Part shown: piece by piece, positions 11,201-21,394 of the stretch
Numbering within the stretch: the stretch's first letter is position 1
Layout: each line of letters begins with the position of its first letter
DNA from: Microdochium bolleyi
Taxonomy: Eukaryota > Ascomycota > Sordariomycetes > Xylariales > Microdochiaceae
Reading direction: 5' to 3'
DNA length: 64,000 nt
NCBI GenBank assembly: GCA_001566295.1
Contig: KQ964245.1
Span: 1,245,524-1,309,523 of the forward strand
Notes under the pieces: model-generated
Databases searched by the model: none
The model's input: only the letters and a program-made list of their open reading frames with translations
What the model was told of the DNA's origin: nothing
Made by a program: the position numbers and the translations under genes

Positions 11201-12866
11201 TCGGCCGCCGGGTATCGAGAACATGAAGCCTAGCAATCTCTTCCAGATAGCGACCCCGAGACTTGACTTGCGCCGCTATGAATCGAAGCTGTCAGTCGTG
11301 CCATCAGCTGTCTCCTTCTGGGAAAGTCTTGGACTAGGCCCGTCCCAAGGAGCGAAGGATATCAGCGCAATCAGCATCTTTCCCAGCTTCACCGGTTTGT
11401 CTGATGATGCATTACTGTTTGTCGACCGCATACGCAGCATGTATGAATCCTTGAAGCTTGGATCTCTAACAACACTCCCCTCGAACAGTGACTTTACGGA
11501 TGGTCTTGTGGCCGTCGAGGTAGAGTCACATCTGGATGGCCTTACTGAGTCGTCTACTGTACTAGGCGCCTCCCTGTTCGAGCAGGCCGGCAAGCTCGCC
11601 AAGGCCCTCGCCGCAACAACTATGCAGAAGACCAACTTTGTCGTCTTCTTCTTCTACCTTCCAGAGGTCGCGGGTTCACTCGCAGAATCATGCATAGCAT
11701 TCCACCACCTTTTTGACGCATACAAGAAGGTTCTGCTGAGCAAGAGGCTACCAGTTGCCAATGAGCTTGTCTTGCAGCTAGTCCCCGTGGATATGATCTC
11801 GTCTAGCAACTCTCTGGTGGTGCCGACACCATTCGACGTGAGTCGGCTTGCAATTGAGCTGTATGACAGGTGCACAATGTTCGATGGTTCGATGCCATCG
11901 CCAGCCATTGTGCTGGAGCAACCCCCACCGCGGATGATCGACTTCAAGCTCACAGCGAATCCATCTGCGTCGCTGATGCGGGAGAATACCTGTCTCCACG
12001 TAGCGTATGCACAAAGCGTGGACGAAAGATGGATAACGGCAGCATGGACAGACAACTGGGGTAACCAGCAAATGACGGCGGCATACTGTCTTGGGCGAAA
12101 GGGCAAATCCATCGCGACAGCCTTCGCGGACGTGGCTCAGGAGATATGGGAGACCACGAGAGAGCTCATGACCACCTGGAAGATACACTGGCGAATCATG
12201 CTGGTCAAGTGCGGCGTCATGGACCAGCACGAGATCGACATCTGGTCAGGCCTTGCGCAAGGCGACTCACGGGTGACGGCCAGTTTGACACTGATCACAG
12301 TCGAGACCGACCCGTCCCTCCAGATACTCCCGCCACCTTCAAAGGTGCCCAGCACTGCGCCTACGGCGTTTTACACCACGCCTGTATCAACTCCCCAAGC
12401 CGGTATCGTATCGCCTGAACAGAGCGGCAACCCGCCGACACCTATGCGAGATAGTGCTGCCACGAGCGCGCCAACACCAGGAGGCGGCGGGGACGGCACA
12501 ACCGATTTTGATGCCGACGCCACGCTTGTCGACGTGACGGATCAGACGTGGGGCGCGGTGCTCGCGCACCGGCTGAATAACTCGACCTCGGCCACGGATC
12601 TGAACCCAGCGCTGGTGAGTGGCTACCTTGTCAAGCGCAGCGGCCCGCGTGGCGAGGACCCGCCGGCGGTCATGGAGGTCAACCTCGTGTACACAGACAA
12701 CAACCCGCGCGCATACGAGGCACTGATGAGGGAGCTGCTGACGTATTACCGGGGGCTAACGACACTGGCGCGGGCCCGGGGTGTCGTGGAGAGGACCGTC
12801 GATACCCGGCCGTGGCATGTTGCCGCGGCGGAGAAGGCTGTGCGGACGTTGTACATGGCAATGTGA
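8213..12866 (+). CDS. ssn2: Mediator complex subunit 13 (Srb9/Ssn2), CDK8 kinase module
   Basis: Two exons, 8213-8306 and 8359-12866, give 1533 residues. The 52-nt intron (GTATGA...ATATAG, with TGCTGACC as a likely branch site) joins at phase 1. The start MDIGEYDTNALL and the following SFAFYEPS and RRRVWCFRLVHRD fit the Med13 N-terminal domain, which tethers the Cdk8 module to core Mediator. The middle is disordered and includes the acidic motif ITEDDFSFFDEQ, which I recall as conserved in fungal Med13. The C-terminal third (ENTCLHVAYAQSVDERWITA, KIHWRIMLVKCGVMD, then SLTLITVETDPSLQILPP) is the PIWI/MID-like Med13 C-terminal domain. Known role: represses RNA polymerase II transcription by controlling association of the Cdk8 module. 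Starting instead at the ATG at 8652 would drop 129 conserved N-terminal residues. Confidence 0.93.
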
Positions 12867-13316
12867 AATAGTGCTGGGGGTTTATGGTCACTTTTGCGGG
12901 ATTACTGTTTGAATAGCATGGCGTAGATCTGGGTTCTTACGGCATACAATCATAACATTATTCATTTGAACGACCGAGACAAGTCAGACCACTGGCAGCC
13001 CGGACTCGACAGGCAGACTCCCGGCTGGGCGGGGCTTCAACGGAAGGCCCATCTCCAGTCTTTCAGGAACGTGGGCTCACGGTCATCATCCCGGGATGGT
13101 ATGGCGTGCCTCTTGGGCGCGCATAGCCACCTTATCTGCTCTAAATGGACCCCGCAAGCACGTTATCGTAACTTTTTTTTGGAGCTCCTCCAGCTTACAC
13201 GGGAGCTTGCGTTAGTTTGTTGTCCGGGCATGCATTGTTTTGTCGACTTGGAAGGTTGAACCTCGTGTGTCTTTCCAGTACACTCGTCCAGTCGACATAC
13301 ACAACAGTAATCCGCA
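12867..13316. other. intergenic region between MED13 and MTA phosphorylase
   Basis: 450 bases that should hold the MED13 3' end and the MTA phosphorylase promoter. A T-run (TTTTTTTT) lies near 13171-13178. No gene-like frame was recognised. Confidence 0.5.
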
Positions 13317-14488
13317 ATGGCCGACCTCCCGACTACCTTTGACCGTGAGTAGAGAGCCGTCCCGGAGACGAGAAGGCGCCCCTCAGACCCTTCCCAGCTA
13401 CCCCTCCAACGCGTCATTCTCCCTCAAGCACAACTACCCCGCTACGATATCCTGTTACTGCGAAGGAGGCGTCTCGCGATGGCTTCGCCAGCACTTCCGA
13501 ACATCGAGCGCTGTTGTGCCTCCACGACGATGACCCTCAGTCCTCTGCACATGCCCACAGGCGCCATGATTGCTGACACGGCCACGCCCTCGCACCCACA
13601 GGCCCGGTCCACATCGCCGTCATCGGCGGCACGGGTCTCTACAAGCTCGACGGCTTCACCCCGATCGCGCGCGTGAACCCGGAGACGCCCTGGGGCGTCC
13701 CCTCGGCGCCCATCCTCATCCTCGAGCACGGCGGCGTCCCGGTCGCCTTCCTCGCCCGCCACGGCGTCAACCACGAGCACACCCCTCACGAGATCCCGGC
13801 CCGGGCCAACATCGCGGCTCTCCGCCACATTGGCGTGCGCAGCATCGTCGCCTTCTCTGCCGTTGGCTCGCTCCAGGAGGAGATCAAGCCCCAGGACTTC
13901 GTCGTGCCCGACCAGGTCATCGACCGCACAAAGGGCATCCGGCCCTTCACCTTCTTCGAGCACGGGCTCGTGGGCCACATTCCCTTTGGCGACCCCTACG
14001 ACGCCAAGCTGGCGGCCGTCGTCAAGAAGTGCGCCGCGGGCATGGGCCTGACGCTCCACGAGAAGGGCACCGCGATCTGCATGGAGGGCCCGCAGTTCTC
14101 GACGCGCGCCGAGTCCAACCTGTACCGCTCCTGGGGCGGGTCCGTCATCAGCATGTCCCTCCTGCCCGAGGCCAAGCTTGCCCGCGAGGCCGAGATCGCG
14201 CTCCAGGTCATCTGCATGGCGACCGACTACGACTGCTGGCGCAATACGGGCGAGGATGTGGACGTCGCCATGGTCATGAAGACGATGCAGGCCAATGGCG
14301 AGAACGCGCGGCGGCTGGTTGGCTCGGTCCTGGACGAGCTGTGCAAGGAGGAGAACAGGGACGTCGTGCTCGCCAAGCACTACGAGGGCGCGAGCAAGGG
14401 CGCCGTGCTCTTCTGCACCAAGCCCGAGGGCAGGAACCCCGAGGCTGTCAAGAAGGTCGAGTACCTCTTCCCGGGGTTCTTTGACTAG
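13317..14488 (+). CDS. meu1: S-methyl-5'-thioadenosine phosphorylase
   Basis: Exons 13317-13344 and 13602-14488 give 304 residues. The first exon encodes only MADLPTTFD plus one base. The 257-nt intron has donor GTGAGT, branch-like GCTGAC near 13571 and acceptor CACAG. The enzyme cleaves methylthioadenosine with phosphate to adenine and methylthioribose-1-phosphate in methionine salvage. Motifs are the phosphate-binding GGTGLY (18-23), RHGVNHEHTPHEIPARANI, the FSAVGSLQ loop, MEGPQFSTRAES, MSLLPEAKLAREAEI and ATDYDCW, in the order expected for trimeric MTAP/PNP-family enzymes. Length is close to the fungal and human enzymes (about 280-340). Third codon positions are strongly G/C, more than in the neighbours, which explains long meaningless frames on other strands. 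Convergent with the next gene. Confidence 0.95.
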
Positions 14489-14848
14489 AGGAAGAATTCA
14501 GGTTGCGAGTATAAACACAATAGATCAAGTCAAATCAGGCGGGAAAAGACCCATTGAGACAGCCAGAAAAGAGGTAACCACGAGACCAGAGTGAACGGAC
14601 CTGAATTGGTGCTGTACATGTATGAGCAAAATGCGCTTGACGAACATTACTCCTGCTATTTTTGAGCGCACGGCCTGGAAAACAGGTTGAGGGTACCAAA
14701 ATCCATAGTCCAGATAGTTCCAGTGAAATCATTGTTACTGTACTGTGGATAGTTCTTCTCCCAGAAGGACAAGAATCCTCCGTGACACCAACGCCTTCAC
14801 TAAACACCAAATGCATGCCATTAGCTGATCCGCAAGCTAGGCGCCTCT
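14489..14848. other. convergent 3'-3' intergenic region
   Basis: 360 bases between the stop codons of the MTA phosphorylase gene (+) and the helical-protein gene (-). Likely holds overlapping 3' untranslated regions. Nothing else recognised. Confidence 0.5.
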
Positions 14849-17800
14849 CTACATGAAATCGTCCTCAGTCTCATCATCGTCTTCGTCTTCGTCCCCGTCC
14901 TCATCCTCTTCCGACGTAATGCCTCTCCGGAGGTTCCCGGTGCCGGCCCCGCCGTCCGAGACAGTCAGCGCCAGAAGGTCATTCACCAGCTCCTCGCTGC
15001 GGCTCCGATGCTCGCTGACGCGGTGGTCGAGGTTCGCCGTCGCAGAGCCACCAATGCCCCCGCTACCGCTTGCACTCAGCACGCCAGCGCTTCTGTGATT
15101 TGCGGAGGGCGGCATCATGCCACCAAGCGCTGCGGGGATGGCGGCGGGCGGTCGGCCGTGTGCCGGAGGGACGCCGCTGCCGTCCACCGCGGGCGCACTC
15201 GAGCTGCGGACCTGCACCTGTACCTCTCCGGGTACGCCGTCGATGCGAACCGTCTGAGTCATCATGCCCGGCGGGCCGCGTGCTGGCGGAGGCCGCATGC
15301 TGCCGCTGCCTGGGCCAGCAGGTGCAGAGTTAGGACCAGCAGCGCCACTCCCACCTTGCTGCTGCTGTTGCTGTGCTTGCTGTTGTTGCTGCTGCTGATT
15401 CGCCTGGACGAGGTTCTGCAGGAACGCGCTGGCATCAGGCGACCCGTCCATGAGCCACTTGAGGCAGAGCTGCGTGCGCTCGCGGCAGAAGCGATTGTTG
15501 TCGTCGTACAGGCAGCAGTTGAGCAGGGCCACGATACCGTTGTGCTGGACGATCTGCATCTGGACGTTTGGGTTTCCTGGGGAGGACTGCCCAGGAGGAG
15601 GCTGCAGCAGGGCGGCCATGATAGAGAGTACTTGGCCCTTGAGGCCCGTCCAGGCGAACTCGTGCGGCGGGTCGGCCAACGGCGGTGGCGGAGGCGGTGG
15701 TGGTGGAGGGAGGTGCTGGCCATTGTTTCCGTTCGGGTTGGCCGGGACAGGACCACCTGGGTGGTGGTGATGGTGGTGGTGATGATGGGCAGCAGAGGCG
15801 CCATTGCCGTGAACTGGCTGCTCGTGCCGGCGGGAGTGGGCAAAGGGTATCTTCTCGACGCCGACGTCCAGACCTTCGAGCAGCTTGATGAGCTCGTATA
15901 CAGCCTCATACTCGATGAGGTGCTGCCGTAAGGGGTAGATGTCGGCAACAGTGTAGAGGAAATCGAGGTACTGCACGAGGCCGTCCTTACCGCGCTCCAG
16001 GTCCCAGTTGTCGACGGGGAATTCGGCCGGGTCGAGCCTGTTGGTGCGCACCTCACCTTGGATCTGCATCAGGGCGACGCACTCGGGCACGATGCGGCTC
16101 CTGAAGATGCCATACAGGAAGTTGACCATCTTGGCCAGGCGTATCTCGTCGTTGTTCAGGATCCTGTTGAGATCGCCGGATCGCAAGTCCGGCTCTGGGT
16201 TGTATTCCTTGGAAGGGTAGAGCGCTGTACGGCACAGGTATGTGATCATCTTCAGCAGCACTGTCTGGGCTGGAGATATAATGTCCTTGGGGCTGCGCAG
16301 GGCATTCCACGCGTATGGCAGGAGGGAGCTCTCGTGGATTGCCTGGACGATCTGGCTCGTAATCTGGAAGATGAGGGACTGCTCATCCTTCTCCCACACC
16401 GCAATGAAGACGAGCATCTCCCGCAGCAGGTTCTTTCCACAGTCTGTCGCCAGTAAGATCCGGCACCGCGCCTTCTGCATGCTCTCACCATGGTGGCCAG
16501 CTCCGGTGCCTGCCGACTCGAGGATACATGACTTGACAATCATGTGCAGAGCCTCGATCTGCTTGGGGTCGAGTATGTTTGGCACTTCAGTCAGCAGCCC
16601 AGTCATCGGGCCCTCGCCATACGAGTCATCGTCGTCTGGATCCTCGTACTCATCGTACTCTGGCGCGTACGAAGGCGCCGACTGCTGCGAAGCATGGCCG
16701 GCTTGCCACTCCACTGTCGCCCTGCCGTCATCAATAGCAGCCGGCGGCGGCACTGTCTCGATATGCTCGTGCTCGTCGTGCATGTCCGCGCCGTCGTAGC
16801 GGTGCAGTAGGATCGACTCGCACTCCTTGATCCGCTCCGGGACCAGGTCGGTTGGGTACATCGCTATGCTCCAGTTGCTGGCATTTGGGATCCGCGTGTC
16901 ATCCCACCACTCGTCCAGCTCGTGCGAGACACGGCCATACAACCGGTCCTGCTCGAACTTGTCCGACTCATCGGGGACCCAACTGGAGACCATCTCCGAG
17001 GCTTCGTTGTAGATGTCGGGCCTGAACTCCCACGTGTCCTCCGGGGAGTAGTTCCAGGCTAGATTCTTGTCCTGAGGGAACCAGTCCTCAGTCTCGCTGC
17101 GGTCGCTTGCTTCGAGGTAGTCCCGACATATGGCGGCTGCTGTCGGGCTCATATGTGAGTTTCGCTTGAGCCAGTTGGACACCTCTGTCTTCAGAGATAG
17201 GCACCGTGGGCCCAGGTAGTCGAGCACAGGCTCATGTCGATCTTCTGGACTGGGGTGGTTGTCCACGTCTGGCGATTCTATCAAGACTCGGAACCAGAAA
17301 GTCATCTTGTTCCGGTCGTTCTTAGCGATCCAGTTGTGCGCTTGTTGTAGTGATGTCACGAGGACCTTCTTGTCTGCAGGGCACGCAAGGCCGCTCGGTC
17401 AGCCTGTGCTCAGATATCATTCAGTAAAATCCAAAACGTACATAGCTCCGTGATCTCGTTCAACTTCACCCGAGACGCGTCGTCCTCAGGCATCTCGCCG
17501 TCGATCCCTTTGCTTGTGACATTGACACACAGGCAGATCGCCTCATACACCTCCTGATCAAAGGCGATAGCCGCGGACAGATCCTGGGGGATTTGCGGCC
17601 CCGTGGTGACAAGCAGGTTTCGCGCAATGTGCATCAGTTTGTTGAGCATCTGCAGCGCCTCCTTGAGGGTGGCGTAGTTCTTGATGATGAGCGCAGTAAC
17701 ATCCGGAGTCGTGATGTCGATAAATTTTGTCTGCACCATGGGCACAGACCTCACTCCTAGCGACTTTTCGTTCAGGTCGCAGATGGCCGCGCACACAGCC

Positions 17801-18326
17801 CTCTTGAGCCATATCCATATCCGTATGTTGCGCGAGAGAACCTCACTGCGTCACTTGGTCAGCTCCTGAGCCTGATGGGCGACTTATTCCATCACAACTC
17901 TCGCGGTGTCTCAGAAGGCCTTGTCTACTCACCGGACGTCCTTTAGGGTGTGCGTCTTCTCCAGCGTCTTGGTGATGATTGTCAAGACTTTGATCATCGG
18001 CTGTGCTCCCATGACCGGAGACTGCAGGTAGTGGGCCTCGAGGCACATGAGCGCTGCAGAGAAGATTCTCTCCTCGATGGAGTCATTCTTCCACAGATGC
18101 GCCGGATCCAGATCCTGCTCTCCGACTCCAGCCATCCTTGCCTCGTTGTCCCTGCGCGCAGGGTCGCAGCTTAGATTCCAGTCTTGGTCCCGCCCATCAG
18201 CTGCACTGAAGCACGCATCCCACTTAGCCTGCAAGTCCTTGGCGATGTGATTTTTGGAGGTGTGCCCCGCCGCAGGCGAAAATTGGGGGAGGCCACTATC
18301 TGCCGACACTGCACAACTTCGGGGTT
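14849..18326 (-). CDS. large conserved-looking helical protein of unknown function, 5' end unresolved
   Basis: Minus-strand exons 17933-18326, 17442-17845 and 14849-17373, with introns 17846-17932 and 17374-17441. Both junctions close in frame (TLKDV-R-EVLSRNI and NEITEL-Y-KKVLVTSL). The open part is about 1100 residues. The first two thirds look like an alpha-helical solenoid without obvious repeats (e.g. ARCRILLATDCGKNLLREML, RLAKMVNFLYGIFRSRIVPE), interrupted by an acidic loop. Then come poly-His, poly-Pro and poly-Gln tracts, a Gly/Ser/Pro linker and a very acidic tail ending EDDFM. No catalytic motif, membrane span or family that I can name. It does not match STRIPAK Far11/HAM-2, which I considered. 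The first coding exon has no suitable ATG: it runs back to an excellent acceptor (TTTCTTCCCAG, exon from 18326), so a small upstream exon is needed; ATGGATA at 18395-18389 before a GTATAT donor is one in-frame option. Confidence 0.75.
15357..15402. repeat. CTG/CAG-type trinucleotide tract coding poly-Gln
   Basis: A run of CTG and TTG triplets on the plus strand encodes a near-continuous glutamine tract in the minus-strand helical protein, broken by a few alanines (NQQQQQQQAQQQQQQ). Such tracts are slippage-prone and vary between strains. Confidence 0.85.
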
Positions 18327-18588
18327 CTGGGAAGAAAGGCGAATGGAGCAGAAATTTGATTCAACTTGGGCGTCTTTGCAGGATATACTATCCATCAAGT
18401 CCAAGTAGCATATTGCTTGCCCAATCGGTATGTAAATCTCAGTTTGTCAGCGATTAAGTGGGTGCGAACTCGTTATATACATATCCCTGCCACATGAATA
18501 ACTCATGTCCTTCCAGCATTCGTCCATAACACCCTTCGACCGCAACTTTCTGCAATCCCTTGCGCTCATCAGTCTGAGCCCAGGTTAA
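18327..18588. other. short tandem-gene gap on the minus strand
   Basis: About 260 bases between the 5' end of the helical-protein gene and the stop of the basic low-complexity protein gene, both on the minus strand. It must contain the promoter and first exon of the helical-protein gene. ATGs on the minus strand at 18395 and near 18526 are possible starts, but neither is certain. Confidence 0.4.
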
Positions 18589-20451
18589 TCACCGGTCGTA
18601 TATTGCCAGTTTCTTGCAAGTGATCGGATCAGTCAAGCGATGCAGGTCACCTGGTTGCAACTTGAGTCGCAGCATGGTCTCAATATGTTGCAGACTTATT
18701 AGTGCTTTCAGCAGGGATGGCTCTTCACAAGGGCCCGACGCCAATTTCTCAACCTGGGCGATGATGCTTAGTAACTCGGGAGTGGAGGATCGTGCAGGGT
18801 CGCATTGTTCGCCGGAGCTGTGGTTAGACACTGCAGGAAAACACCCCACAGCTTCAACCATAGCGGAGCACGACAGCTCCGACTTCTGCTTTCCTCCATC
18901 GTGGGTCTGAGAAGTTCTTGTCGTCTCGTCAGCCGACTGAGCATCTACGGAGTCAGTTTTTGTAGGCTTGGCTCTTGGTGCTCTAGACTTCTGTGTGGCT
19001 GCCTTCTTCCGTGTATCGAAATCGATAGCGAGTTTCTTCCGAGAAGGCTTTCGAGTCCGAAGGGCTCGAAAATGCGTTCTTGTCTGCAATTTTGGCAGCA
19101 CTTCTGGCTGACTGACTAGGGGGCTTGGAGAGAATGCGGCTTCAGGAGTCACAACTCTTGGCTGTTGAGTGGTGCCTACTTCTTCGGAGATTGACCCTGT
19201 CATTGTTGGATCTGCTGAATCGATGACTTGCTGCATTGCAGCAGAAGGTCTTCTCCTCTTTTTCGTGGGAAATGTTGCTGGCACTAAAGATGATCCATGG
19301 TTGTCTGTAATTTGCTCTTGAGCCTTGTTCTGGGCATCCCCTTTCATTTTCTTCGCAGCTGGCGCTCGCGTGTATTTGGAGGTTGCACCTGGCCTCTTTC
19401 TTTTGTTTTCCTTGATACTCTTGCTAGTTCCTGAAATGGTTAGAGATTGAGTGGACATGATTGTTGATTGTGCCATAGGCTTGAGCGGAACAGCATCACC
19501 TGCATCAATGATACGCGGTGTTCTGCTGGCGGCCGTTGACTTGCTGGCCGTGCTCCTTGACGTCTTCGGTTGTGGGTTCTGTTTTGCACGCTCAATGGAA
19601 GAGGAGTTCTTGGAATTTTGTACATCTCCCTCTCCACGAGGTCCGTTTCCCGGCCTCCCCGAAGCTGGGACTGGACCAAATGGCAGCGTTCTTGTTGGTA
19701 TCGCAGCATTGAGCATCTTTGCGTAAGAGGCTGCATTATTCATAGAGTATGCTGTGGGTAAAGTATGCTGGCTAGTTGGTTGTGAAGGGACATGCTTGCC
19801 ATGGTTCTGGATTAGGTTCATGTCTGTTTGTTGAGCTTGTGCCAAATGGCTCTGGGCCACGCAAGGCATTGCTATGACATCTTGGAGCCGACGAGATGGC
19901 GTCGTAACTTGGCGACGTAGTGGGATGGCAGATGGTCGATTGACATCGCGGACCTAACGCTGTGGCAACCTCTGCTGTTGTTGGCCATGTGCATACGACT
20001 CAATGGCGGTTTGATCGTTGACAATTTTGCTCCCGCGCGTCCACCTACGGCCCGCAGGGTCCTTATGCCTAACATTGGCCTCGTGCCATGGTTGCGCGAA
20101 CCGTTGAGCCAAGAAGGTCACTGGAAACACGTTGCCTGTCTGTGGCAAGCCGTCCCGACCCGATAGACTGCCATGGCGCGGCAATGAAGAGTAAGGAGAA
20201 GGCATCTGTGTGAGTGACGGGTATGACACTGGTGGAGTAGCAGCTGCGGGCATCCGGCAGTTGGTGTAAGTCTCGCCCTCTGGCTGGCCGGTGTGCTCAG
20301 CATGCCTGTAGAAGAAGTGCGATGGAGCCTGGTGATATGGAGAAGGTTGGGACGAGACCTCGTGGCCTCCATGGGCACCGTAAAACTCCTGTTGAGGGGT
20401 TGGCTGGGAGTAGCTTGATGCCTCCTCGTGGGCAAGGTAGTCCCAGCTCAT
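18589..20451 (-). CDS. basic low-complexity protein of unknown function (tentative two-exon model)
   Basis: Two adjacent minus-strand open frames share composition and join in phase as exons 19959-20451 and 18589-19871, giving 591 residues. The joining intron (donor GTTAGG, acceptor TCATAG, 87 nt) is non-ideal and lacks a clear branch site, so these could be two genes or the junction may differ. The first exon, from MSWDYLAHEEASSY, is Tyr/Pro/Gln/Ser-rich. The second is basic and rich in Lys/Arg/Ser/Thr clusters (KENKRKRPG, TKKRRRPSAAMQQV, RKPSRKKLAIDF) that resemble nuclear localisation signals. The C-terminus (LLSIIAQVEKLASG...SLLKALISLQHIETMLRLKL) may form amphipathic helices. I recognise no domain. 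A nuclear protein is an inference only. It is divergent from RSC9. Confidence 0.45.
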
Positions 20452-21394
20452 GGCGGAGATGCTTCCGTTGCCAGGAGCCGGGGCATTTCGTGAGGAAGAA
20501 TGCAAAACTTTGGTCGAAGAGACTGCTTGAAGTGGCAACAAACATGGAATCAAGGAAACCTGTCTGCAGCCGGCCGTGAACAGAATGTATGGTGCACTCA
20601 CATGGCCAACCATACAAGCAAACGAGACATCGAGCCTAGATTCCAGGCACTCGTGGCAAGGCCGAGTTTCTGGCAAGAGCAATCGTGCCAGTCGCAATTG
20701 CGGCGTGTACCAACCAGAATCATGGCTGCTTCTTCCAGCCAGTGTGGGCACTCGTGTGCAGGCCCGCAATCACTGCCCAGCCTTGAAGAAAATCTACAGG
20801 CTGTAGAAATGACAGAGCTTCGACATTGAACGTCAAGATTGGAACACCATTTGACTGCCTACTCCAGGGCTGTATGCACAGCACATTCCGTGCTGGCTGA
20901 CTAAGGCAACTCAGTGGGGCCTCGCTGCCAAGGCGCTAAACTGGTTTTGTCCTGTCGGACAGCTGCCACTCGGATCCACGATCAGCCGCCTCGACGCGGT
21001 TCTGACTTTCTCGTTGCCCGGCTAGACGCTCCTCACGCGCATCCCTCGCAGTGCTTGTACCTGCTTGCAAGGGCATCCTCCACCGCAACCCCCGACTTAT
21101 CGACATCGCCGCCGCTGTCGCAATCGGCCCGCGCCAAAAGACTTGAACTCAGACCAGTCACGCCGAGCTATTCGTTCCCAGTGTGCGCTCAGCTGCCAGC
21201 TTCCCATACGCGACCACCAGCCGAATCGGCGCAAAGACAAACGACCCGCAAATCGCAAGCTGCGATTGCGCCCGCGACACCAGCCAACTCAAGGTGCAAC
21301 GAGCGCATCACGAGACAGACCTTGCCGACGTCAATCACGGCCAACGTTCGCCGCAGCCGTTGGGTGCTGAGGTACGGCGGCACCCTCAGCCGCC
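20452..21394. other. divergent promoter region between the basic protein gene and RSC9
   Basis: About 940 bases between head-to-head genes, so it should carry both promoters. The frames that cross it are short or are in-frame leader extensions (for example, back from 20451 on the minus strand to 20769). The RSC9 side (21000-21394) is C/CT-rich with many CGAC and CCGCC clusters. No RNA gene was recognised. Confidence 0.5.

Noticed and set aside
13442..14380. 312-codon frame antisense to MTA phosphorylase
   Set aside because: A by-product of the extreme third-position G/C of the real gene, which has all enzyme motifs on the plus strand.
14849..18326. Identification as STRIPAK subunit Far11/HAM-2
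   Set aside because: The characteristic N1221/DUF3402 sequence features that I recall are not present; resemblance is limited to general helical character.
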